From Brasilonema sp. UFV-L1 (GTDB taxonomy: Bacteria > Cyanobacteriota > Cyanobacteriia > Cyanobacteriales > Nostocaceae): 64,000 bases of DNA. The stretch is from assembly GCF_012912105.1 (NCBI RefSeq), contig NZ_QMEA01000010.1, positions 26,207 through 90,206 on the forward strand, given 5' to 3'. How positions within the stretch are numbered: the stretch's first letter is position 1; every line of letters begins with the position of its first letter. A program made the position numbers and the translations under genes. Shown here piece after piece: positions 20,501-28,460 of the stretch. The notes beneath the pieces were generated by a model. It was given only the letters and a program-made list of their open reading frames with translations. It was not told the origin of the DNA and ran no database searches.

Positions 20501-20977
20501 TTCTTGTAGCAGGTTTCTTGTGCCAGAACCAGAATGACAACAATCCAGGATAATAGTAATTTTAGGATCTTTCGTTGCAACTTCAGCAATCAATTTCGCC
20601 AATTCTTTATCTGCTAAATCCCAGCCTCCTGGAGAGCGACTGTCGTAACAAACCAAAGTTTCATCAAGTCGGTCTGATTCTAAGTGCCAAAATTCCTGTG
20701 GTGTTGGTTCTTGAGAACCATGACCGCTGTAATAGAAGAGAACGATATCATGACTCTGTGCCTGACATAAATGTTGTCGGAATCCATCAATAATTGCTTG
20801 ACGAGTTGCATCTTGGTTTAAGAGTGTGCGTATATGAAGCTCATATCCATCAATAGCAACCCGTCCTTCCAGATACTCTTTGATAGCCATAATGTCATTG
20901 ACACAACCATTTAACGAAGAGACTGGGCTCAGGTATTTATCAATGCCAATCAGCAGCGCATAGATGTTACGAGTCAT
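17537..20977 (-). CDS. Caspase-like protease fused to C-terminal alpha/beta hydrolase (lipase-like)
   Basis: The protein has 1146 residues. Residues 1-290 form a caspase/metacaspase-like domain: LLIGIDKYL, SLNGCVNDI, His86 in YYSGHGSQEP, Cys147 in IILDCCHSGSG, and the E-x-GAFSYFLLETL strand. The middle (about 300-850) is a poorly conserved region of likely beta domains. The C-terminus holds an alpha/beta hydrolase: CTHGMIGD oxyanion-like, nucleophile Ser952 in IIAHSMGGLI, GTPNGGSPW, Asp1097 in QANDIAVTVHS and His1125 in CDHLTYF. This makes a complete lipase-type triad alongside a complete protease dyad. There is no signal peptide, so it is cytosolic. It is the upstream gene of a pair with the caspase-STAND gene, 90 bases apart. 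A two-effector conflict or cell-death protein is a reasonable inference. Confidence 0.92.
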   Translation of the reverse strand: MTRNIYALLIGIDKYLSPVSSLNGCVNDIMAIKEYLEGRVAIDGYELHIRTLLNQDATRQAIIDGFRQHLCQAQSHDIVLFYYSGHGSQEPTPQEFWHLESDRLDETLVCYDSRSPGGWDLADKELAKLIAEVATKDPKITIILDCCHSGSGTRNLLQETGIRRVPTDKRKRPLDSFIFSLEDLEQLSASRSLEESPTGWNIPKGRHILFGACRDSEEAKEYNGDGQQRGAFSYFLLETLRNNGKLTYRDLFKQANALVRSKVTTQSPQFELTHAEDENRFFLDGAIAEHTPYFTVSYDKNYGWVIDGGAVHGIKSASGDETTLLELFPIDTNTEDLQDPSQSVGEAEVTQVLPSLSKVKISAVENLTFESTFKAVVTSLPLPPLGVYFEGDEAGVNLARQALQSAGFHNKPSPYVREEQELTQAQFRLLCHHQQYLIARPADDRPLVSQIDGYTPQNAKKAIQRLEHIARWTTIAELSSPATSQIQPGHIQMQLLFEDKDISQSNQMRLEYKYRDNEWQPPAFRLKLINNSKKPLYCALVDLTDLYAVSAPFFETGSIKLEPGEEAWALDGEYLQLEVSDELWKQGITEYKDIIKLIVSSAEFDAQLITQEALDVPRPPKRDLPSPNQGTLDRLMNRVQQRDIKPRTKGRFDDWYAQEVAITTVRTLDATSVSPTKYKELGAGVKLQPHPSLQANFRLTTVPQTSRDLGNKILPPIFRENPEVIQTFQFTNSRGTDPGLSVLELDNVQNYTVVTPDAPLKLLLDTSLGKDEHLLPVAYNGEFFVPLGIGKTTQEGKTEIELQRLAKPVSQGRRSLHGSIRILFQKVISEKLGLEDQYPLLRVASVGDDKSVKYETDETQIKQLVAQAKRIVLCTHGMIGDTKNLVSGIHQPIIGVDGQACSISQFYDLVLTFDYENINTSIEENARNLKKRLAAVGLGANHGKFLHIIAHSMGGLISRWFIEREAGNQVVQHLMMLGTPNGGSPWSTVQDWATLALGIGLNSLTTVAWPVKVLGSLISAIEAVDVTLDQMKPNSDFLKTLAQSDDPGIPYSIIAGNTSIIPAAMQQQRDKSSLLERLMQSLFGQVVGLPFFGQANDIAVTVHSIKNITDGRVLSPQIQEVACDHLTYFNHPEGLKALIAVLGQEK

Positions 20978-21090
20978 GCCTATATTACCTTGGTTACTCC
21001 TTTTTGGTAGAGGAGAGCAATGGCTAAATCCTCCATATTTATATAGGCTGCATTGAAGTTAACTTATGCACTCTTCCACTTCTGATACAA

Positions 21091-21144
21091 TTCGTCAGAA
21101 TCATCCCCTGCGCCGGAGACGCTGTGCGGATGACTCCTGACGAG
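21091..21144. repeat. Small imperfect palindromic repeat
   Basis: TTCGTCAGAATCATCC at 21091 pairs imperfectly with GGATGACTCCTGACG at 21128-21142, flanking a GC-rich core with CGCCGGAGACGCTGTGCG. It fills the gap between the aminotransferase end (21192) and the caspase start (20977), and looks like a small dispersed repeat rather than a promoter. Confidence 0.6.
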
Positions 21145-21191
21145 TGACTACTTATGCCGGTCAAAAAACAAAGATAAGTGTACGATATAAA

Positions 21192-22343
21192 CTACTGCTG
21201 TTCATGCAAAACCTGTTGCAGTGCTTCTAAAAGTCGGTCAACACTTTCTTTGCGACTATTGAAACCCATGAGTCCGATGCGCCAAACTTGACCTGCAAGT
21301 TCGCCAAGACCACCTCCAATTTCGATATTATGTTCATTAAGCAACTTCCGTGCTACTGCTTTACCATCTATCCCTTGTGGAATGCGAACAGTGGTCAGAG
21401 TGGGTAAACGGAACTGTTTGTCAACGTGCAAACTCAGTCCAAAATTCTCTAACTTCTCCCAAAGATACTCTGCGTTCTTTTGATGGCGTTGCCAAGAGTT
21501 TTCTATTCCCTCTTCGGCAATCAAGCGCAGTGCTTCTCGCAGAGCATAGTATAAGTTAATCGGTGCTGTATGATGATAAGTGCGTTCTTCGCCCCAATAC
21601 TTGCTTAACAACGTCATATCTAAATACCAGTTAGCCACCTTAGTTTGACGCCGATGCAATTTTTCAATGGCGCGAGGACCTAACGTCAATGGCGAAGCAC
21701 CAGGAGGACAACCTAAGCCTTTTTGACTACAACTATAAGCTATATCAACTCCCCACTCATCTAAATGCAAAGGAACTCCACCTAAACTGGTGACAGTATC
21801 TATCAATAGCAAAGAGCCAAATTCACGACACAACTCACCAACTCCTTCTAGTGGTTGACGTGCTCCTGTGGAGGTTTCTGCATGAACGAGAGCTAAAATA
21901 GCTGGACGATGAGTTTGTAGGGCAGTTCGCACTTCATCAAGCGAGAAAACTTGTCCCCAAGGTTTTGTGATGTTTCGGACATCAGCACCATATCGAGAAG
22001 CCATCTCAACAAGACGATTGCCAAAATAGCCAGCGACACCAATCAAAACGACATCTCCTGGTTCTATTGTATTGGCGATCGCCGCTTCCATTGCTGCTGA
22101 TCCTGTCCCGCTGATTGCAATTGTCCACTGGTTTTTCGTTTGCCACACGTAGCGCAGAAGTGACTGAATTTCATCCATCAAGACTAAAAAAGTTGGATCA
22201 AGATGCCCAACTGGAGGAGTATTCATCGCTTCCAAAACTGTAGGGTGCGCATTTGATGGTCCCGGTCCCAACAGTAGACGAGATGGTATTGTAAGGGGTG
22301 AAAGTTGTAACCGTTCGTTGTTGTCGATAGAGAGTGTTTGCAT
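21192..22343 (-). CDS. Class V PLP aminotransferase, alanine/serine-glyoxylate aminotransferase type
   Basis: The 383-residue protein has the family start LLLGPGPSNAHPTVLEAM, then PVGHLDPTF, the cofactor phosphate loop SGTGSAAMEAAIAN, HAETSTGARQPLE and the cofactor Asp in LLLIDTVTSLGGVPL. The Schiff-base lysine is in YSCSQKGLGCPPG (near residue 209). The C-terminal small domain includes EIGGGLGELAGQVWRIGLMG. These enzymes transfer amino groups from alanine or serine to glyoxylate and serve photorespiratory glycine formation in cyanobacteria. The length is standard. It is a monocistronic gene to judge from its surroundings. Confidence 0.94.
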   Translation of the reverse strand: MQTLSIDNNERLQLSPLTIPSRLLLGPGPSNAHPTVLEAMNTPPVGHLDPTFLVLMDEIQSLLRYVWQTKNQWTIAISGTGSAAMEAAIANTIEPGDVVLIGVAGYFGNRLVEMASRYGADVRNITKPWGQVFSLDEVRTALQTHRPAILALVHAETSTGARQPLEGVGELCREFGSLLLIDTVTSLGGVPLHLDEWGVDIAYSCSQKGLGCPPGASPLTLGPRAIEKLHRRQTKVANWYLDMTLLSKYWGEERTYHHTAPINLYYALREALRLIAEEGIENSWQRHQKNAEYLWEKLENFGLSLHVDKQFRLPTLTTVRIPQGIDGKAVARKLLNEHNIEIGGGLGELAGQVWRIGLMGFNSRKESVDRLLEALQQVLHEQQ

Positions 22344-22807
22344 GATTATTTTTTTAAGGAAAATGATAATTGAAGAAGAACTCAGGAATCAGAACGGGCT
22401 ACGCCTGTTCTTTTTTGTTAATGCATAGTATGATACGTCTTTGCGGAAGACTTTACATGACTTTACAGTCATCAAGCAAGAAAGCCACCCCAACCCAAGA
22501 GGCGAGTCCTAAACCCTCGACGGTGCAAACTGGTATTGCAAAAGTGCGAAGAATATGCATTTAGCTTTGGTCAAAAATTTTCATTCATCTTGCAAGTATG
22601 CAACGCCCCTTTTTTAAAGTTAACGTAAGGGATATTACATTAACTGACTTTATCAGCTTTTGAATCGATAATTACGAAGCACCCGGAATTTTATAACCCG
22701 CAATTTGGGTTAAAAGACTTTTGAGTCTTATTTGACCTGACTTGACTTAAAATTTCGCAGATGTCTATTGCATAATGTGTGAGGAGTGTGAGACAAAAAC
22801 AATTTGC
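22344..22807. other. Intergenic region, no supported gene; small hairpins
   Basis: This 464-base gap contains a weak + strand frame (22370-22564, no recognisable product). At about 22695-22723 there are two adjacent hairpins: AACCC...GGGTT and AAGACT...AGTCTT. Read on the - strand they lie just past the porin gene end and the second is followed by a short T run, so they may act as its terminator. Nothing else is convincing. Confidence 0.5.
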
Positions 22808-24829
22808 CTAGAAACTGAACGCGGTTCTAAGAACTCCAACAATCACATCAGGGTTACGTTCATCATGGTTAGGAGCCGTTAGCCACACAATACCTGGGGT
22901 AATGGTGATATTGTCATTCAGGCGATGGGTGTAAAAGGCTTCGATGTGGAATCCAGCATTGCGATCGCTCCTCTGTCCATCTGGTAAACCAATCGCTTGT
23001 GCGAGTGCCGCATTGCTTGTACCCGTTAGCCTAGGTTGCATCCCAAAAATCAAAGCAGCTAAGTTTCCCTTTTTGCCCACGTCAAAAAAAACTAAATTGA
23101 AGCGATAGTCCCACAAATCAGCATTTCCCTTAGTTCCTTCTCCCAAAGTACGTGCAGCGATATACGCTATAGAGCCACCGAAGCTCATTTGTGGCGTTAT
23201 TCTGTAATTGAAAGAAAAATCATAACTGTTACCGACAACCGGACCTGCCCCTTTGAGTTTAGCAGCATTACTACCAGTGATCGTATCACTTCCAGACTCC
23301 GGAGAGTAGAAGTGGGCAAAAGGAAAAGACAGCTTGAGCTTTCCAAGAGTGATAACTGGTCGGGCAAAAACCCCATAGCCGCCGCCACCAAAAAGTCCCA
23401 CAGACGGGTCGTTTGTGTTGGTTTCTGCTGCTGCAGCCAAGTCGAGGTTGAGCCAGTTACTGACTGTCCATTGCAAACCAATTCCTGTCTGCTGACCGAT
23501 GGGGTAATCGAAGGGGTTGATTGAACCAAAGTATGTTACGGCACCTGTAGCCGCATTAGATAACGGCGTGATGGGTTCTGTGAGAAACCTATCGCTGGAA
23601 AATGCATTCACAAAAACCAAAAATTTGTCTCCTATCGGGAACCTGTATTGCAACCCGTTCAAGCCCAGGTCTCCATCGCCAGATATGCTCGATCCAAGAA
23701 AACGTGTTTCATCAGTGCTACCGCTCAAACGACCCCGTGGAAATTCGGTAGCAGTGTCAAGTCGTCTTAAGTTGATGGCTTCCAGCCCAATAAACAAGTT
23801 GTCTTTACCCGTGAAGCTGGTATTTAGGTTGAGGTTAGCTCGATAGGCTAATGCAGTGTTATTAGCCTTACCTGCATTTTCACCCCAAGCATTTCCCAGA
23901 TAGGTTAACACCCGACCGCTCAGTTTAGTGGTAGTGGAAAACTGCTGTGTCTCTAATATTGCTGTATTCGCTTCCAAAGCATCTACGCGACCTCTGAGAT
24001 TCTTCAGTTCTGCGGCGAAATCTTTTTGTAGCCGCTCCAGTGTGACTAAATCTTCTTTACTCACGCCTTGTGACTGTTGTATTGCAATCAGTTCGTTAAT
24101 CTGCTCTAAACACTTGTTTAACCCAGCAGCAAACTCATAGCGGCTCATTGCTCGATTGCCTCGGTAGGTGCTATTTGGATAACCTTCAATACATCCATAC
24201 CGCTCTACTAATGACTGCAATGCTCCAAATGCCCAATCTGTTGGCTGCACGTCTGTGAGTTCAGAGACTGAGTTCACTTGCGCTATTTGAGTTGTTTGTT
24301 GTGATGACTTGGAAGCGGGGGCAATACGGTTTGGATAACCAGGGGAGACAGAGGAGGAAAATAAATTTATGTCCATTAACTCTTGTGTCCCTGCTCCTCT
24401 TCTCTCCTCTTCCCTAGTGCAGGCCTCAACAGAGAATCTCTCTAACCAAACGTTATTGGGAGCGGGGGTGTTCCCTACAACAGAAGCAGCTTCAATATCC
24501 TGTTTAGGCACTTGCGTAACAATTTGGTCACGCATTTGTCCCCTAAAAAATGGGCAGGCTTTGTTTATTGATTTGTCTACCCCAACGATTAATCGTGGGG
24601 CTTGAAAGCCTGCCCATTTTTTTACGTGTAAGACCTCGTCAGAAGTCGTTGACACAGGTAAAGCAGGAGCAGTTTCTTGCTTGCTCATCTCAGAATCCAG
24701 TGCTAAAGCATCTGCTTCCAGCAGGTACCCACCACAATAGACACTTAGGGCTACTGCTAGACTTTGGTAAAAAAGTTTCACCATATGACAAAGAGTTGAA
24801 TTTTGATAAATATTTGCTGATAAAGACAA
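22808..24829 (-). CDS. Iron-uptake porin, SLH plus OprB-type outer-membrane barrel
   Basis: The protein is 673 residues from ATG 24829; an internal ATG at 24784 starts MVKLFYQSLAVALSVYC and gives a cleaner signal peptide. After a long linker come an SLH domain (about 195-235, QPTDWAFGALQSLVERYGCI ... MSRYEFAAGLNKCL), a coiled coil (about 240-295, VSKEDLVTLERLQKDFAAE) and a barrel ending in Phe (LRTAFSF), as in cyanobacterial OprB/Som porins. The SLH and coiled coil tether the barrel to peptidoglycan; members take up inorganic ions such as iron. The linker (residues 60-180) is unusually long and contains an in-frame palindromic insert (24545-24622) and other repeat-like, low-complexity sequence. 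Confidence 0.93.
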   Translation of the reverse strand: MSLSANIYQNSTLCHMVKLFYQSLAVALSVYCGGYLLEADALALDSEMSKQETAPALPVSTTSDEVLHVKKWAGFQAPRLIVGVDKSINKACPFFRGQMRDQIVTQVPKQDIEAASVVGNTPAPNNVWLERFSVEACTREEERRGAGTQELMDINLFSSSVSPGYPNRIAPASKSSQQTTQIAQVNSVSELTDVQPTDWAFGALQSLVERYGCIEGYPNSTYRGNRAMSRYEFAAGLNKCLEQINELIAIQQSQGVSKEDLVTLERLQKDFAAELKNLRGRVDALEANTAILETQQFSTTTKLSGRVLTYLGNAWGENAGKANNTALAYRANLNLNTSFTGKDNLFIGLEAINLRRLDTATEFPRGRLSGSTDETRFLGSSISGDGDLGLNGLQYRFPIGDKFLVFVNAFSSDRFLTEPITPLSNAATGAVTYFGSINPFDYPIGQQTGIGLQWTVSNWLNLDLAAAAETNTNDPSVGLFGGGGYGVFARPVITLGKLKLSFPFAHFYSPESGSDTITGSNAAKLKGAGPVVGNSYDFSFNYRITPQMSFGGSIAYIAARTLGEGTKGNADLWDYRFNLVFFDVGKKGNLAALIFGMQPRLTGTSNAALAQAIGLPDGQRSDRNAGFHIEAFYTHRLNDNITITPGIVWLTAPNHDERNPDVIVGVLRTAFSF
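24545..24622. repeat. 78-base palindromic element inserted in frame in the porin gene
   Basis: The left arm 24545-24562 (AAAAAATGGGCAGGCTTT) and right arm 24605-24622 (AAAGCCTGCCCATTTTTT) are perfect 18-base reverse complements. The loop contains a further CCCC...GGGG palindrome around ACGATTAATCGT. The whole unit is 78 bases, exactly 26 codons, and codes residues 70-95 of the porin. It is stop-free in the frame used. Confidence 0.9.
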
Positions 24830-25290
24830 AATACACTATTTTTCGGCAGAAATCATAATATTTTATTCCTTGACGACACATTAGGTTTGGTAAACTTGTT
24901 AAAGACATTGTGAGGTCTCTCTCTAGAAAGGATTATCCAGTTCTCAAGAGTCGTTCGTGATTTCAGTGCTGGTTAGTTGATGCGACAGATAATACAAGAT
25001 TGAGCAGTATAGAATATATCAGTTTACACCTGTTGGGCACAGATTATCCAATCAGCCCAAGTTTTTAGTTATAAAGTCATGAAATTTGCAGATTGTCTTT
25101 GAAATCGCTTTTGTTACAAGTGGTTCATCCAATTGGGTGAATGCGAAATTGAGCTTGGGAATATAACCTGAAAGAAGAATGACTTTTAAAAAAACTTGTT
25201 TGGTTGGTATCCAATACAGGAAAAACTGCCAAACCCTCCATAATTGTCTTCCTTGATACATCTATTATTTCTTAATTAAAAGGTCAGAGT
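24830..25290. other. Intergenic region between divergent porin and histidine kinase genes
   Basis: These 461 bases separate two divergent genes and should hold both promoters. I see no clear operator, RNA gene or conserved frame. Short frames on the - strand (25052-25261) have no recognisable product. Confidence 0.5.
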
Positions 25291-28281
25291 GTGAATGAAA
25301 CTGTGAAAGCGCTGCATACATCAAATTCTCAACAAGAAGCATTGCCCTTGCTGGAAAAAATTGCTGCTAACTTACCAGGAATGATTTTCCAATTCCTCAA
25401 GCGGCAAGATGGTTCTCAGTTTGTGATATATGCCAGTTCTGGTTGTAGAGAACTGTTTGAATTGGAACCAGAAGTGATGCAGGAAGACTTTCAAGTATTA
25501 CACAAACTGACTCATCCACAAGATATTAAAGCTTTTGAAGAATCTATTGCCATTTCTTGCGCGACAGGAAAACCTTGGCAATGGGAAGGTCGCATCATCA
25601 CAAATAGTGGCAAACTTAAGTGGATTCAAGGGACTTCTCGCGCCGAACAACAACCATCAGGAGATACGATTTGGGATGGTTTCTTCATAGATATTACAGA
25701 CAGGAAGTTAGCTGAGGAAAAATTACGAGAAAGTGAGGCACGGTATAAGGCAATTTTGGATGCAATTCCTGATTTGATGTTTCGTATGAGTCGTGATGGG
25801 AAGTATCTAGATTTTAAAGGTGAGGGAGCAAATATCACCATTCCTAAAAATGAAATCATCGGAAAAAATTTATATGATTTCTTACCTGCAGATGTTGCCC
25901 TACAAAGTCAAAAGGCAATTGCAAAGACTTTGGATTCAAAAACTTTGCAAACGTATGAATATCAACTACCAACACCTCTGGGAATGAGAGATTATGAGGC
26001 GCGGCTAGTCGTCAGTGGAAAAGATGAAGTTGTCGCAATTGTACGAGACATCACAGAACGCAAACAAACGGAAGTCACTTTGAAAAATTTGGCACAAAAG
26101 TTTGCTAAAGTTTTTCGTTCAAGCCCTAATCCGATTTCGATTAGCACCCTTGCAGAAGGACGTTACATAGAAGTTAATGACAGTTTTGTGAAACACTTGG
26201 GTTATGAAAGCGAGGAAGTCATTGGTCGTACTGCTTTTGATTTAAATATTTGGGTTCACAAGAGCGATCGCGCCACCGTATTGCAAGAATTACACAAACA
26301 CGGGGTCGTGCGCAACATGGAATTTGAATTCCGCCGCAAGTCTGGTGAGATACAAACTGGACTATTTTGCGCCGAAGTCATTCATTTAGATGGTATTCCC
26401 TGCTTATTATCAGTAACTCATGATATCACCGAACGCAAACAAGCAGAACTTGCTCTGCGCGAGTCAGAGGAAAAGTTTTCTAAAGCCTTTTGTTCTAGTC
26501 CGAATCCAATTACTATTGTGACTCTTAAGGATGGGCGCTACGTTGAAGTTAACGACACCTTCCTGCAAATCACTGGCTTTGATCGAGAAGAAGTGATTGG
26601 TCATACCCGCAGTGAGTTAAATGTTTGGGTCAATTCCTCTGACATTGCCAAAATAGAACAGATGTTGCAAGAACAGGGGTTTATTCGCAATTTTGAAACA
26701 GAATTTTACACAAAATCTGGTGAGACGAGAGTCATGCTGTTCTCAGCTGAGGTGATTACTTTAGGTGGAGAACTTTGTATGCTTTGTGTGAGTAATGATA
26801 TTACAGAACGCAAGCAGACAGAAGAACTACTGCGCCTCTCTTCAAAACGCGATCGCCTACTTGCTCAAACATTATCACGAATTCGTCAGTCGCTCAATCT
26901 CGACGAAATTCTGCAAACCACCGTCAACGAAGTTCGGCAATTTTTAGAAGCGGATCGAGTTTTTATTGCTTTAAATGATAATGATGCTCAGTCGAGAATC
27001 TTTGCCGAATCAGTAGCGGCTGAATATCCATCAGTCCTGAATTGGAAAAATGAGGATAAAACTCTTCTAGAAGAATTAAAAACAATCCTAAAAAGCAATC
27101 AGGTACGTATAGTTGAAGATACCACAAAAATATCAGCATCTACAAAATTAAAAGCGCTCTATAAACAATTCCAAACGAGAGCGAACTTAGCTGTACCAAT
27201 CATGCAAGATGAAGAAGTGTTTGGTGCGTTGATTGCTAACCAATGCAGTAAACCACGTCATTGGAGTGCGATAGAAATTGACTTGCTCCAGCAAATGTCA
27301 GAACAAGTGGCGATCGCCATTCAGCAAGGACAACTTTATCAAAAACTAGAGCAACTAAACACGAATTTGGAACGTCAAGTAGAAGAACGCACTGCACAAC
27401 TACAGCAGAAAATGCTGGAACTTCAAGAATTGAACAGTGTAAAAGATGTCGTTCTGCACACCGTTTCCCATGAACTGCGAACTTCAGTGATGGGTAATTT
27501 GATGGTATTGAATAATTTGCTGCATAAAGGACAAGGGGAAGACAATCCCATGCGGACATCTTCTCCATTAAGGGGAGGAAATTCCTGTGCAAAAGTTTCC
27601 TCTGATAAAAACTATGCCCTGCAGACACGCTACACGAATCCAGGATTCTCTCGGTTGAGAGGAATGTCACCAGACAAAGAGAACTTATCTGTTCCATCCC
27701 CTCTGCTTGTATCTCGCTCAATCATTGAGCGCATGATTCAAGGAAATGATCGCCAACTAGAAATGATTGAATCATTAGTTGAACTTCATTCCACCGAAGC
27801 ACAAGGAATTGTTCTTCATCGTGAGGTCGTTTCTTTTAACTTATTGGTTGGTATAATTATCAGAGATCTAGAGCCAATCCTGACACAGCATCAATCAACG
27901 GTGAAAAGTCTGGTTCCAAATGATTTACCACCAGTCATTGCTGACCCAGCTCAGCTGCACAAAGTTTTTGTCAACTTGTTCAATCATAGCTGGCAACACA
28001 ATCCACCAGGAGTAAAATTTACCCTAAAAGCCACAGTTGAGGCAGGAAGGATTCGCTTACAGATTCAAGATGACGGTGTAGGGATGAGTAAATTGGAATG
28101 CGATCGCCTCTTCGATTTGTATGTGCGCGAACCACAAGCCCGTTGTTCAACAAGGATTGGCGTTAAAATGTATCTTTGTCGGCAAATTATTAAAGCACAC
28201 GGTGGTGAAATAGGCGTCAGTTGCAACCGTAAACGTGGTTTAACTTTCTACTTCACATTACCTCTGGCGATTCCATCTTAA
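25291..28281 (+). CDS. Multi-PAS/GAF histidine kinase-like protein with DHp insertion and eroded ATPase domain
   Basis: The start is GTG. Of the 996 residues, about 20-520 form four PAS/PAC units, each ending in an (I/V)-x-DIT-(E/D)-RK-type seam; a GAF domain follows at about 535-700, then a coiled coil (LEQLNTNLERQVEERTAQL). The DHp helix carries His727 (HTVSHELR). Compared with the paralogue at 30393-32615, about 54 extra residues interrupt the DHp hairpin (residues about 745-808). In the ATPase domain the N-box reads NLFNHSWQHN where the paralogue has NLIVNAVKHN, and the G2 box GLGLGL is replaced by TRIGVKM; the DDGVGM G1 box remains. It may be a weak or dead kinase that still senses or scaffolds. 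No response regulator is nearby. Confidence 0.9.
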   Translation: MNETVKALHTSNSQQEALPLLEKIAANLPGMIFQFLKRQDGSQFVIYASSGCRELFELEPEVMQEDFQVLHKLTHPQDIKAFEESIAISCATGKPWQWEGRIITNSGKLKWIQGTSRAEQQPSGDTIWDGFFIDITDRKLAEEKLRESEARYKAILDAIPDLMFRMSRDGKYLDFKGEGANITIPKNEIIGKNLYDFLPADVALQSQKAIAKTLDSKTLQTYEYQLPTPLGMRDYEARLVVSGKDEVVAIVRDITERKQTEVTLKNLAQKFAKVFRSSPNPISISTLAEGRYIEVNDSFVKHLGYESEEVIGRTAFDLNIWVHKSDRATVLQELHKHGVVRNMEFEFRRKSGEIQTGLFCAEVIHLDGIPCLLSVTHDITERKQAELALRESEEKFSKAFCSSPNPITIVTLKDGRYVEVNDTFLQITGFDREEVIGHTRSELNVWVNSSDIAKIEQMLQEQGFIRNFETEFYTKSGETRVMLFSAEVITLGGELCMLCVSNDITERKQTEELLRLSSKRDRLLAQTLSRIRQSLNLDEILQTTVNEVRQFLEADRVFIALNDNDAQSRIFAESVAAEYPSVLNWKNEDKTLLEELKTILKSNQVRIVEDTTKISASTKLKALYKQFQTRANLAVPIMQDEEVFGALIANQCSKPRHWSAIEIDLLQQMSEQVAIAIQQGQLYQKLEQLNTNLERQVEERTAQLQQKMLELQELNSVKDVVLHTVSHELRTSVMGNLMVLNNLLHKGQGEDNPMRTSSPLRGGNSCAKVSSDKNYALQTRYTNPGFSRLRGMSPDKENLSVPSPLLVSRSIIERMIQGNDRQLEMIESLVELHSTEAQGIVLHREVVSFNLLVGIIIRDLEPILTQHQSTVKSLVPNDLPPVIADPAQLHKVFVNLFNHSWQHNPPGVKFTLKATVEAGRIRLQIQDDGVGMSKLECDRLFDLYVREPQARCSTRIGVKMYLCRQIIKAHGGEIGVSCNRKRGLTFYFTLPLAIPS

Positions 28282-28460
28282 GAAGTCTTTTCTAGAAGCT
28301 TTTAAAGTTGAGGAGATAGCGAGTTGCACGGCTCTCCATAGTTTTAAAAACCTTTTCATAAACATAGAGTAAACTTTTTATAACCTAACTTTTACTTTAT
28401 GCTTCAGTGTATACCGGTATTATATAAAATTGGGTATATACTCTGAGAAAAATATTTATC

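Noticed and set aside
22370..22564. Small + strand frame (64 codons) upstream of the aminotransferase gene
   Set aside because: TTG start, no ribosome site, no recognisable product; the part after the inner ATG (MTLQSSSKKATPTQEA) is low-complexity. Could be a gene remnant but not supported.
25052..25261. - strand frame of 69 codons upstream of the first histidine kinase
   Set aside because: No recognisable product, GC and codon use not gene-like.
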